Positions 33,589 through 44,679 of a stretch of DNA of 64,000 nucleotides are shown here, piece after piece. Numbering within the stretch: position 1 is the stretch's first letter; each line of letters starts with the position of its first letter. This DNA is from Dactylis glomerata. Taxonomy: Eukaryota; Streptophyta; Magnoliopsida; Poales; Poaceae. The position numbers and the translations under genes were made by a program. A model generated the notes under the pieces. That model did not search any database. It worked only from the letters and a program-made list of their open reading frames with translations, and had not been told where the DNA came from. The stretch is from assembly GCA_007115705.1 (NCBI GenBank), contig QXEO01000244.1, positions 1,595,222 to 1,659,221 on the forward strand. The letters are read 5' to 3'.

Positions 33589-34039
33589 GTAAATTTGATA
33601 ATTCTTACTTTAGTATAGGAGCGCTCTCCAAGTCATTGCTAGTTTCTTAACACTTCATTGCAAGAGAAATGAGCTGCAAGAAAGACTTGCTACATCTTCA
33701 GAATATGGATTTTCATGGTCTTCCTTTTGAGAAAAAGAACAAAGAGAAGATCAACATGAACAACCATGTTACATATCTAACAAGCTGTAGAGATTATCAT
33801 TCCTACAATTATGATACTCTATATATATTTATAGCAAACAGACAGAGTATGATTGCCCCCCAAAGCAATTGGGAAACAAATTCTCGCAAAATTAAACACT
33901 AACCTAATTGAGGCCACAAATTATAGGAGACAAATTATCTCAGCTAAAGACATTTCTAGGCCCTAAATGAAGATGGCATGTCATCCTGCTTTGAGAAACA
34001 TGAATTTGTGAAGAAACAGCACAAAAAAGTTCCAGTGGT

Positions 34040-34412
34040 TGCATACCATTATATGAGTATGTCTGCTGAGCACCCATATTCTTCTTGTTAGCTGCAGGCC
34101 CTATCCTCATATGTCTCGAAGACAACTACACTCCATTCATTTCCAAAATGCACAAAAGCGTATCCTTTGGAGCGACCAGTGGCCCTGTTGGTAACAACAT
34201 TAGCACCTTTAACTGAAGGATAGGTGGCTTTGAATATCTCTTCCAGCATGGTGTCAGTAACATCAGCAGCCAAATCACCAACAAATATGGTGTGATCAGA
34301 ACCATCATCACCAGGCTTGTCACCAGCGCTAGCAGAAGCCCAGTTTAGCTTAAAAACCATAACCCTCAGGCTGCCCAGTTGATTTGTTGCGGATAACTTT
34401 CACTGGGACGAC
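34040..34412 (-). pseudogene. RBP45/47-type RRM protein gene fragment (antisense in mariner intron)
   Basis: Read on the - strand: VVPVKVIRNKSTGQPEGYGF (end of RRM1), then directly FKLNWASASAGDKPGDDGSD, then HTIFVGDLAADVTDTMLEEI and the rest of RRM2 to GRSKGYAFVHFG. After a small deletion follow EMNGV, a TAG, and RHMRIGPAANKKNMG. This is the order of the poly(A)-binding RBP45/RBP47 family. About 35 residues between RRM1 and FKLNW and about 10 at the end of RRM2 are missing, and the frame is broken, so no functional protein is possible. It lies between transposase exons 1 and 2 in the opposite orientation. Confidence 0.82.
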
Positions 34413-34622
34413 CTGCAATTTCTAGAGAGCATTAATAGCCATACAGAAAAAAGTAGAAGCAGGCAGGTTAGTATAGAGTGGTTTCTAGATATAAGCTAGA
34501 TGCAATACCATGATCTGCATCATACATAAGTTATTTTGTTGTTAATTATCATGAGCATGCAAATATTAATTGAACTACTCTTGTTGCATGTTTTGAGCGC
34601 CGTAGCCATGCTGATCTGCCAG

Positions 34623-34806
34623 AGACACACAAATTTGGGGGCATATCTTGCACTAAAAATACTAAGCACTATTAGAGAAATTGTGAAGAAAGATAAAGAG
34701 ATTGTGGCTAAATTTCCAAGTACAAACCGTGGAAAAGATATGGAGAAGTGCAAGAGAACAAGAGGCAAGAGGTGAAAAGGTCGATGTTTCCATTAAAAGG
34801 AAGGGG
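34623..34806 (+). pseudogene. Mariner transposase, exon 2 part a (helix-turn-helix region)
   Basis: After a likely AG acceptor at 34621-34622 the frame reads RHTNLGAYLALKILSTIREI and VKKDKEIVAKF. A one-base shift at the TTTCC near 34713 leads to a VQTVEKIWRSAREQ-like segment and then KVDVSIKRKG. This is the DNA-binding part of plant mariner transposases. It ends at the AGGGG target duplication, and the same frame resumes at 58983 after element C. Confidence 0.72.
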
Positions 34807-36183
34807 TGATGACCCACAAGTATAGGGGATCGCAACAGTCTTCGAGGGAAGTAAAACCCAAATTTATTGATTCGACACAAGGGGAGCCAAAGAATATTTA
34901 TAAGCCTTAACAGATGAGTTGTCAGTTCAGCTGCACCTAGAAATAGACTTGCTCGCAACAGTTTATCAGTAGTAACAATTTAATAGTAGTAGCAAAATAA
35001 TAGCAGCAGTAATAAAATAAAGACAACAGCCGTGATTATAGTAAATAGTAGGATTATAATACTGTAGGCTTAGGGATGGATGAACGGGTGTTGCATGGAC
35101 AAGATAATTCATATAATAATCAAGACATGGGCAATTGCAAGTAAATAAGGATAAAGCATCCTAGTACTAAGTAACCATAGGCATGTGTTCCGTATTTAGT
35201 CATGCATGCTCACAATGAGAAACTTGCACAACATCTTTTGTCCCACCAGCCCGTTTGTAGCGGGGCCTCAAGGGAAACTATTGGTAATTAAGGTGCTCCT
35301 TTTAATAGAGCAACAGAGCAAAGCATTAACACTCCATGAATACACGTGATCCTGACATCACAACCATCCCCTCCGGTTATCCCAATTGCTGTCACTTTGG
35401 GGCCTCGGGTTCTGGACAAGGATATGTGTATACAACTTGCAGGTAAGATCAGAAACAATAATTATCCTCATGAATCAATAACATGTTCAAATCTGAGATC
35501 ATGGCACTTGGGCCCAAAGTGACAAGCATTAAGCACAACAAGTTGCAACAATGTCAAAAGCACTAATAACGGATACTAGGCACCATGCCCTAACAATCTT
35601 ATAGCAATTACATGAATGATCTCATCCAATCCCTACCATCCCCTTTGCCCTACAGCGGGAATTACTCACACATGGATGGTTGATGGAGAGGCGTCAGTGA
35701 TGATGATGGCGATGATCTCCTCCAATTCCCCGTCCCGGCAGGGTGCCAGAACGGAGTTTCTGGTTCCGAATTGAGGTTTCTGGTGGTGGCAGCACAGTGG
35801 AACTCTATTTGGAAAAATGTCGAACCCCCCTCGGTTTTTAGGGTCAGGTACTTTATGTAGGCAAAAGGAGGGCTCTAGGCGGTGGCCGAGGCGGCCACAC
35901 CACCCCCTGGCGCGGCCTGCTCTGGCCCGTGCGGCCAGGTGGTGTGGCCCCTTGTGGCTCGTCTCCATCTCGTCTTCTGCCTCCACGAGTCTTCTCATAA
36001 AATAGGAGTTTTGTGATATTTCTGGGAATTTTCCTGAAAGTTGGATTTCTGCACAAAACGAGACACCAGAGCAATTATGCTAAAAACAATGTTAGTCCGT
36101 GTTACTTGTATTCAAAACACACAAATTAGAGGTAAAACAACAGCAAAAGGGTTCGGGAAAGTAGATACGTTTTGGACGTATCA
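34807..36183 (-). repeat. Element C 3' LTR (1377 bp)
   Basis: On the - strand it starts TGATACGTCCAAAACGTATC and ends ATACTTGTGGGTCATCA. It pairs in direct orientation with 57583-58977. Confidence 0.94.
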
Positions 36184-36198
36184 ACTCCCCCCAAGCTT
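36184..36198 (-). other. Element C polypurine tract
   Basis: On the - strand it reads AAGCTTGGGGGGAGT, directly before the LTR start. Confidence 0.9.
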
Positions 36199-38374
36199 AG
36201 CTTATTGCTTGTCCTCAAGCAATTCAGTTAACAACTGAGTGCGATAAAATAAACTTTCACAAACACATTTGCTTCATAAGATGTATATATTCTCACTAGA
36301 TGATCAAGTACTTAGGCAATTCATAATAAGAAGTATGCAACTAAGGTTACCTCATAGTCATGCAAGCTATGAAGAAATACCAACACACCAATAATAAGCA
36401 ACATGAAACATAAGTATTTACAGGATTGTAATGCTCATAATAAGATATGATAAGGTGTTATCTCGCTTGCCTTTATTCGTGGAGCAAAACATAAATGCCA
36501 AGGCATCTCTAAAGTTCAAGAGAAGACTAGAAGTAGAAATATCAAAGGTACAAGCATCAAAGGTAGACCACAATTAACCGTGTTCTGGGACAAGCACATT
36601 ACACTAAGAATGACAGCTATGCTCTCAAGAAGGTGCTCAAAGAAAAGATGGTGACTCAACATAAAAGTAAAAGAAAGGCCCTTTGCAGAGGGAAGTAGGG
36701 ATTATCATGTGCTAGAGCTTTTCATTTGTAAAACAGAAATAAAAATTGTTTTGGGAGGTGGTTGTTCCTGTCAACGAATGGCAATAGAGTTCTTGTTATC
36801 TTCCATACTAAAGAAGTTGAGAGCGGTTCTGAGTTATTGAAAATAGGCATTCACATGCACTTTTATATAGTATGGAACTCCTCCCAATCTTTCCTTTCAC
36901 AAACCATGGCTAACCGAATCCCCGGGTGCCTGCCAACAATCTCATACCTTAGATGAGTGCCTTTTTCTTTTTGAAGTTATAATGGTCTAACCAGCTCTTT
37001 GCAAAATTAGTGATGAGCAGATGAAGCATGCAAGTCGGGGGTACTTAATTTAGTAAGGAAGATAACAAACCCAACTACTACGTCCTCATGAGCTAAAAAC
37101 AGTGTCACAAAATGAGAAGTATTTTGAAGGTTTTAAAGGTAGCACATGAAAATTTACTTGGAATGGTTTGAAATGCCATGCATAGGAATTTATAGTGAAC
37201 TCTTTGGAATAACTTGGTTTTTAGGAGTTGGATGCATGAGTAGAGCTCATACTCAGTACAGGTGAAGGCTAGCAAAAGACTGGGAGCGATAATCTAGAGA
37301 GAAGTAACTGTCATAATCATGCTTGCGACAAAACAAAATTAAGAGGGGTATTAAAGTGACACAAGAGCTCCGAGGCAAAATAAATCATCAAGGCTTAATT
37401 GACTTTTGTTTAGTCATATGCATGCTTGAGCATGTGCGAAGTCGATTCAAATGAAACATTCAGAGGAGGATACCACAATGTCATACCGTTTTATGAATAG
37501 AACAATGCAAGCAAACATCTATATGACATGCTACATACTATTAGTAAATTGGAACTAATCATAATAGAGCAGGAACTACTAAGCATCCATTAAATAACAT
37601 ACACCTTACACGAACAAACTAAGCATGTCCACATGAATGAGTATATGTACAAAAATTGAAAACAAATAGAGTTCATACCAGCCTCTCACCACATCTCGAA
37701 TTGTCATAAATCATCATTATTGCCTTTCACTTATGTGGCTTGAATAGTATGAAGTGATAACCAAGCTCCAATGGAGTCACAGAAGACTATTGAACACTGC
37801 AGAAAACTTTACAAAACCAGAAAAGAACAACAAATATTTTTGGGTTTTCGAATATTTAAAACAAGAACAGAAGGAAACAGCAAACAAAGCAAAATCGTTT
37901 TGGATTTTTGAATATCAAACGGAAACTAGAAGGTAAAGCAAACCAATACTAGAAAACTAAAGAAGCAAACAAAGAGAAACAACCGAAATATTTTAGGTCT
38001 TTTTGTGTTTTGGAAAGTAGAAACAAAACAAGAACAACAAAGAAAAAGAAAGCAAAACATGGATATACAAAGTTCTGACTGAATATGATGTATAAATGAG
38101 TGAGATGTCAGTATACCTCCCCCCAAGCTTAGGCTTTTGGCCCAAGTGGAGATCAATCCCAACACCGGTAATAACTCCAGGCTGGTGGATCATCATTAGC
38201 ATGATCGTAATCAGGCTCTCGTGAAGAAGAAGAAGCAGAAGGCCCATAATCGTAGTAAGGTTGCTGGTATGGGAAGTCCGTAGTGTTGGAGGGCAGGACG
38301 AGATTATCTCTGGCCTCCTCTCCAATTATCTTCGGCCTCCTCTCCATCATCCTCTACGTGCTGGGAGTGCTCCT
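36199..38374 (-). other. Element C 3' untranslated internal region
   Basis: No coding sequence. Parts match the internal regions of A and B: the block around 36650-36700 with 7542-7600, and the block around 37205-37290 with 8416-8500. This links the three elements to one lineage. Confidence 0.7.
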
Positions 38375-39319
38375 CTATGTATGTGTTGAGCTCATCCTCC
38401 ATGAGTGACCATCCTTCCCTGACATCAAGTTAAACAAAAGAGGCGCAGGCAAATTGACTAATCGATCAGACTTAACTACTCTCCATCCTGATTTCTTGAA
38501 AAAGGTTATTTCATAAGATAAGTTGTTCAAGTCAGCCCAAGAAGAAACAAATTTGTGTCGTAACATGGAATTAAGATCAAGCCTCTCTATGGGGAACTGA
38601 ATGTCTAAATTACGCGGCACTACACCATGAAAAGCTAATAAACGAGAGGCAATGAGGCCTCCACAAACTCCCCCTTTCTCACGGTTAGCAGCAAAACGGA
38701 AAGCTATCAAAGCACCCAAATTATAAGTCCTATCCTATCTCAAAGCGGCTGAGATGAAAGCTAAATCATAAGCAGATAACTTGTTTGCAGTCTTCCTAGC
38801 AAGAACACACTTGGCAATAAAATAGGCAAAATATCAAATAGATGGGAGATGAACACTTCGAATTTTACCACTCTCTTCTGAGAAGCTTCTCCCTTGGAAA
38901 ATCTCTTCATATAAGTCCATCAGTGTCCTAGGTCGCTCTTTTATCTTCTCGCACAATCCCCACTGTGGCACCTTAATGGCTGCACAAAAATCATCAAAGG
39001 GCAAATTCACAGTTTTATTGTAAATTTTATAGTGAACCATGGGGTTAGGCGAGGACCAACTGAATCTAAAATCCTGCACCACAGACATAGTTAGTTTTAC
39101 ATATTGGTAAGGTTCACCATCAAGAAAATGTTCCAACCCTGCATTAGAGATTAAAGTTTGGAAATCCTGCAGAATCCCTGCAACCCTCTTGAATTCTGAG
39201 CATGGATAGATGGAAGGGAAAACTCCCTCCTCACGGTGGACTCTCATGACTTCATGCACCTCCAATTCATGTTGGATGAGTTGGTGTTCATTCTCTTCCA
39301 TTTCTGAAATTTTTAACAA
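38375..39319 (-). pseudogene. Element C accessory ORF (Athila ORF-type), interrupted
   Basis: The frame from 39319 reads HQLIQHELEVHEVMRVHREE, then GEPYQYVKLTMSVVQDFRFS and VNLPFDDFCAAIKVPQWGLC, to TGA at 38836-38834. The same frame continues after the stop with NREKGGVCGGLIASRLLAFH and HKFVSSWADLNNLSYEITFF. This resembles the accessory protein found downstream of pol in grass Athila-like elements; its role is unknown. At least two in-frame stops are present, so it is not intact. Here it follows protease directly, because the RT-integrase block is absent. Confidence 0.6.
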
Positions 39320-40121
39320 ACCTCATAAAAAATGATTTTGAGACAAGTAAATGAAGGAAACTACTATAGAGAGTTGCAAGAGAACTAAACATGCATCAAA
39401 ATAATTTATCTAAGCAATAGAACAAGCATGCAAGCTCACTTAACCTCTCACCTACAGTACTAAAATACTCAAGAAATACTCCACTAAACAAAATTCTACT
39501 TGGACAGTCAGAGGAGTCACATACCGGAGAACAAATGCTCCAAATCTCAGCAGCAAAGATGGGCTGAGCAAGGAGATCGAAAATCGCGAGCAAGAACAGC
39601 AAGAACACGAGTTTGAGAAATGATGTGGTGTTTTTTCGGGAGAGAGTGGAATGGCAGGTGGAGGAATAAGTGGAGGGCCAGGGGGGCTCCACACCATGCC
39701 ACGACATGGCCATGCCTTACCCGCGCCACCAGGTGGTGTGGTGGCATGGTGGGTCCCCTTGGGTTGTTCCAGGTGCCTCTCTGCCCCATTCTAGACGTAA
39801 AAATTTCATAAAAGTTTTTTGGAATTTTCCGAGAAACTTTATTTCTAGGGGTTTTCAGAAATTGATAGATGATTAAAAACACAGGAAAAACGATTATGGA
39901 ACAATGGAAAACAAATTCAAACCAAATCTACAGAAGTTCTAAGACACTAAAATATGCAACTAATCAGCGGAAACATTGGTGAACATGGTGAAAGCATAAT
40001 TGGGAATGGTGAAAACAAACATAGTTTCATTCATTCAAAAACCACTTTGTTAACAAGGTTGATCAAGTCTTGTTACCAAAACAATTTTTTATGTAACAAA
40101 ACTTTGCATTTCACTAAATGA

Positions 40122-42578
40122 TTATGTTACCTCAACCTTGATAGGCATAGTCCCATATTCTTCCTGTGGCCTTAGCCTAGAACAATAAATCTCTCCAACT
40201 TTAATGGTCTCAATGTTTTTAATTGAATTTAGACCATATTTCCTATCAACCTTCTTGGGAAAATAAACTGTGTACTCCTTGTCATTAACATTAAAAGTTA
40301 CTTTAGCTTGGTTGCAATCAATAACAGCACCTGCAGTGTTAAGAAAAGGTCTCCCAAGAATAATAGACATATTATCATCTTTAGGCATTTCCAACACAAC
40401 AAAGTCAGTTAATATCAAACAATTATTAGCCACTTGAACAGGAACATTCTCACATATACCAATAGGAATAGTAGTAGACTTATCAGCCATTTGCAAAGAT
40501 ATATCAGTTGATATCAATTTTTCTAGATCAAGTCTCTTATAGAGAGAAAAAGGCATAACACTAACTCCTGCTCCCAAGTCACACTGAGCAGTTCTAACAT
40601 AATTATTTTTAATAGAGCATGGAATAGTTGGTATACCTGGATCTCCAAGCTTCTCTAGAACCTTGCCATTGAAAGAATAATTATCAAGCAAAGTGGAAAT
40701 TTCCTCATTAGGAATTTTCCTTTTATTAGAAACAATGTCTTTCGTATATTTCGAATAAGGTGGCAATTTAATAGCATCAGTCAAAGGAATTTGCAAAAAC
40801 AAAGGTTTCACCCATTCAAAAAACTTGTTATAGTGTTCTTCTTCCTTTGATTTGTGTTTCTTATTAGGAAAAGGCATTGGTTTTTGCACCCAAGGTTCTC
40901 TCTCACTACCATGTTCATTGGCAATGAAATCTTCCTTAGTGTACTTTGTATTCTTAGTATGCTTTTCAGGCTCCTCTTCAATTTCTTCTTTATCAGAAGA
41001 ATCATTTTTATCATTACCACTTTTAGTTTCAGCATCAGAGATAGATACACTATTAGGATCTTTAATATATTCAGAAGATTCTACAACTGTTTTATGTTTC
41101 TTCTTCTTTTTCTTAGAAAGAGTAATATGATCTATAGCTTGTTGAGAATCTTGTTCAATTCTTTTAGGATGTCCTTCAGGATATAAAGGATCCTGAGTAG
41201 AAGCACCACTTCTAGTGCTTATTTCATAAGCATGTCTTTCTCTAGAAGTGTTAACTAGCAAATCTTTTTGCACCTTAGTGAGCTGATCAATTTGAGTTTG
41301 AACCATCTGGAAATGTTTAACACGCATTCTAACATCATTAGAGGTTCTCTCCACAATATCATGCAACTTGTTAATAGCTCTAGAAGTTTCCATTAGATGA
41401 TTCTGCACTTTCTTATTAAAGTTATCTTGCTTAACAATATAATTATCAAATTCATCTAAGCATTGATCAGGAGGTTTGGAGTAGGGAATATCTCTATTAT
41501 CAAAGCGTTGGAGAGAGTGTACCTCAATAGTGGATGAGTGAGGGATTGGCTTACATAATTCTTCTATAGGTGGTAGATTCTTCACATCTTCAGATTTAAT
41601 ACCCTTCTCCTTAAGAGATTTCTTGGCTTCCCTCATCACTTCATCATTTAATTCAATCATTCCCCTCTTACTTGGTGTTGGTGTTGGTGTTGGTGTTGGC
41701 GCAGGTATAGTCCAATCATCATAATTCTTGCTTATTTTAGCCATTAATTCCTCAGCTTTAGCAGGAGTTCTTTTTCTAAAAACACAACCAACACAACTAT
41801 CCAGGTATGTCCTAGATTCAATAGTTAGTCCATTATAGAATATATCAAGGAGTTCATTTTTAGCTAATGGATTTCCAGGCTGTGCTCTAATTAAAGAATA
41901 AAACCTTGCCCATGATTCATGCAGTTTCTCTCCTTCTACTTGCTCAAAGTCAAAGATTTTCTATAAAGCAGCATGTTGAGCACTAGTAGGAAAATATTTC
42001 TGAAAGAAAGTGTTAACCGAACCAATAGGACTATCAATAGATCCAGGAGACATATTATTAAACCAAGTTTTAGCTTCATCTTTCAATGATAAAGGGAATT
42101 TTTTAGTAACAAAGTAGGTGCGTTTCTTAATATCATCAGAAAATAAGTTACTCAAAGCATGTCCTATAGCACTTTCATTTTCAGTACCACAAAAAGGTTC
42201 TTTCTCAACAATAGATATATAAGACAAATCCAAAGAGAAATCATAATCCTTATCTTTAATGTTTATGGGAGATGTAGCAAACTTAGCATGAGGAGACAAT
42301 TTATATCTAACAGCACGTCTTGCAAGAAGACTTTTAACAGCACTCGCATCTCTAGTAGCATGAAACTCTTCAATATATTCATCATTAAGTTCAATATAAG
42401 TTTCCTCAAGATCATCACTAGGACATTCTCTAGAGTTAGGTGAACTAACAGGTGTAACAGTATTTTCAATTTGTCTAGTTCTAGCAATTATAGCATCTAG
42501 GAAAGAACCTAATGAACCACTCTCATCAAGCACAATAGAAGCATTATCAAAATTATCAGAAGCATTTTTAGAAGTAGC
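40122..42578 (-). pseudogene. Element C gag-protease, main part (one internal TAG)
   Basis: The frame enters from the D insertion site at 42578. Gag: LDESGSLGSFLDAIIARTRQ, then the capsid-like segment KKFPLSLKDEAKTWFNNMSP, to TAG at 41963-41961. The same frame goes on through QVEGEKLHESW-like gag sequence and a PTPTPTPTPSKRG repeat to a Lys/Glu-rich linker. The aspartic protease has CDLGAGVSVMPFSLYKRL and ILGRPFLNTAGAVIDC near the C-terminus. The active site reads DLGA instead of DTGA/DSGA, which is usual for this lineage. The internal stop is consistent with a CAG-to-TAG transition. The reading frame ends at 40122 without any reverse transcriptase. Confidence 0.85.
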
Positions 42579-43105
42579 TGTTGGGGATATACCAAATAGG
42601 TATACCAGCGACGTAGTCCTAAACCAGCAAGCCAGGGTGGCCCATCAGGGTGGTATGGCGGATTGCCTACCGAGCGGCCCAGTTGCTGGAGAAACCATGG
42701 CGGTATTGGACGCAGGAGCTCATGGCGGATCCGCAGACAAGCCCATGGCGGGTTGCCTTGTAGTACACGCATAGGACTTGGTCTAGGACTCCAAGTTGTA
42801 TCCGCTCCGGTACCATCGTGTAGCCCACGCCAGGCGCCTTTATAAGCCGGCGTGGAGAAGCCCTTGAGGCACAACTTAGATATACGACCAATCGCATAGC
42901 AAAACAGCCAACCTCATCATTGTAACCGAGCACTTGTTGCCATATAGTGAATTATAGCAGCACGTAGGGTCTCGCCACCGTTGCGGGATCTGAAGCTGGG
43001 TAAACTCATGCTACCACCATCCCGGATCGCTCCGCCATGTTCACCTCCTTCCACAAACCGCCATACACCTACCCCTATGGCAGATCTATTGACGAAACCA
43101 CGACA
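42579..43105 (+). repeat. Element D 5' LTR (527 bp)
   Basis: Starts TGTTGGGGATATACC and ends CCACGACA. TATA-like TTTATAA is at about 42838. Confidence 0.95.
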
Positions 43106-43107
43106 GT

Positions 43108-43125
43108 TGGCGCCCACCGTGGGGC
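43108..43125 (+). other. Element D primer binding site
   Basis: TGGCGCCCACCGTGGGGC, 2 bp after the LTR. It differs from the PBS of A and C after the first seven bases, so another tRNA is used. Confidence 0.85.
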
Positions 43126-43356
43126 AAAACGCGTCAGGAGCGCGGATCCAGGCGGGATCTGCCTTTGCAGGCATCGGTGACACCGTCGCCATCGGGCGCG
43201 TCCTCTACGATTCCGGCTTCCCCATCGTCCCTGCGGATAACCTCTGGGTGCCGGCTAGAGAAGACCCCGCTTGATTCACCATCGTTCCGATCAGAGACAT
43301 CCATATCTTCATCGGAGAGACAAACCCTACCCCCGCTACGGAAACCAATTTCCAGC
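43126..43356 (+). pseudogene. Element D gag N-terminal remnant
   Basis: A frame of about 50 codons (AFAGIGDTVAIGRVLYDSGF, then VPADNLWVPAREDP) reaches a TGA. The coding register is lost before the N at 43357. I infer this to be the start of gag from its position only. Confidence 0.4.
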
Positions 43357-43357
43357 N

Positions 43358-43754
43358 ACCATAAGATCACAGTGGTGAGAAAGGCTCAACTGAAGGACAT
43401 CATCAACAATAGCAACGCGATAAGACGAGTTGCAAAGTGGGGCATTAAACTAGCCTCCTTGGACATCGACTACAAGCCTCGCACCGCCATCAAGTCTAAG
43501 GCTTTGGTGGAATTCATGGCGGATGAGAAGGAAGCACAGGAGATTACGCCTGTCCCAGAACCAGAGCATTGGGTGATGCACTTTGATGGCTCAAAGTTGC
43601 TACACGGCTCGGGGGCTAGAGTGACACTCAATCCCCTAAGGGAGATGAACTCTGCTATGTTCTCCAAATCCACTTCCCCACCACCAACAACATCACGGAG
43701 TATGAAGCGCTACTACATGGGCTACGCGTCGCAAAGGAGATCGACATACAACAC
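43358..43754 (+). pseudogene. Element D RNase H remnant
   Basis: VVRKAQLKDIINNSNAIRRV, AKWGIKLASLDIDYKPRTAI and HWVMHFDGSKLLHGSGARV are the reverse transcriptase/RNase H junction and the first RNase H Asp of Tat/Athila-type pol. A further frame holds the TEYEALLHGLRVAKEI segment. It is cut off at the E LTR (43755). Confidence 0.8.
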
Positions 43755-44679
43755 TGATAGGGCAAAGGTGTCCGATCTTTCGATGAGATCTTGATACGTC
43801 GATTTGGTGGGTGGAGTTTGTGCTTGACGATCCGACTACACGTGCGAAGCTCGTGCGCCAATGCAATCGCTAGGACAATCTCCGGGAGTTACTGATCTTG
43901 CGGGTGCACGATCAGCCTGACCAGCGAGGGTCTTAATTCCTACCTGAAATCGAGAACAAGTAAGAACTAATACAGCAATCAAGATATTGCGGATGAAAGA
44001 TGTATGCTTTATTCAAAAGGTGGGATTCCGAATAGGCGGTCTTCTTCTGGGCGATTGGCCTCAAAAGTCGAGCTCGTAGTTGCAGCAAGGGCTAACTTTT
44101 AGTCTAATCAAAATCCGAGTTCTAATGACGGCTATGGGGGTATTTGAGGAGGAAAAGGTAGGGGTGCGACCAGCCATGGGTTGGGTGGTCGAACGGACCC
44201 CTAACAGGCCTTTTCTCCTCAAATTCGGACTCCTAAAAGTGGCTGTCTTATTTGCTGCGAAATTTACATGGGCCTGGCCCAAAAATAGAAGTGACGCAGC
44301 ACCATATGTATTTATGGACGAAATTATGAAGTAGCTCTTTGTATATTTCGTCCAAGTCTTCATCCTTCATTATGGTGGCTTCAAAGTTCTGAAATCTCCA
44401 CTCGTGGCGTCTTCTTCAATCCTCAAACGCATGCTGCCATCTCCATGCACGATCATGCTCCAATGCTTGTCCCTCTCATCCATGCTAGGTCCATCATTCC
44501 TAAGAGTAACAAACATATCTGATTTAGGCAGCATCATATTCTCATGTATGTGAGAAAGAGTTCCAAGAAACGAAAGTACCTGATAGTTAAGTTGCTTGGC
44601 ACGAGCTCGAGTGATGGGTCCTTGTATGTGTTCCGCTGTAGGTACAGCGGGTGTATCAATAGATGGGATGTCCTCATCA
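43755..44679 (-). repeat. Element E 3' LTR (925 bp)
   Basis: On the - strand it starts TGATGAGGACATCC and ends TTTGCCCTATCA. Its first 310 bp are coding (the polyprotein tail). Confidence 0.96.

Noticed and set aside
34040..34412. A functional RNA-binding protein gene
   Set aside because: Only parts of RRM1 and RRM2 are present, with internal losses and a stop.
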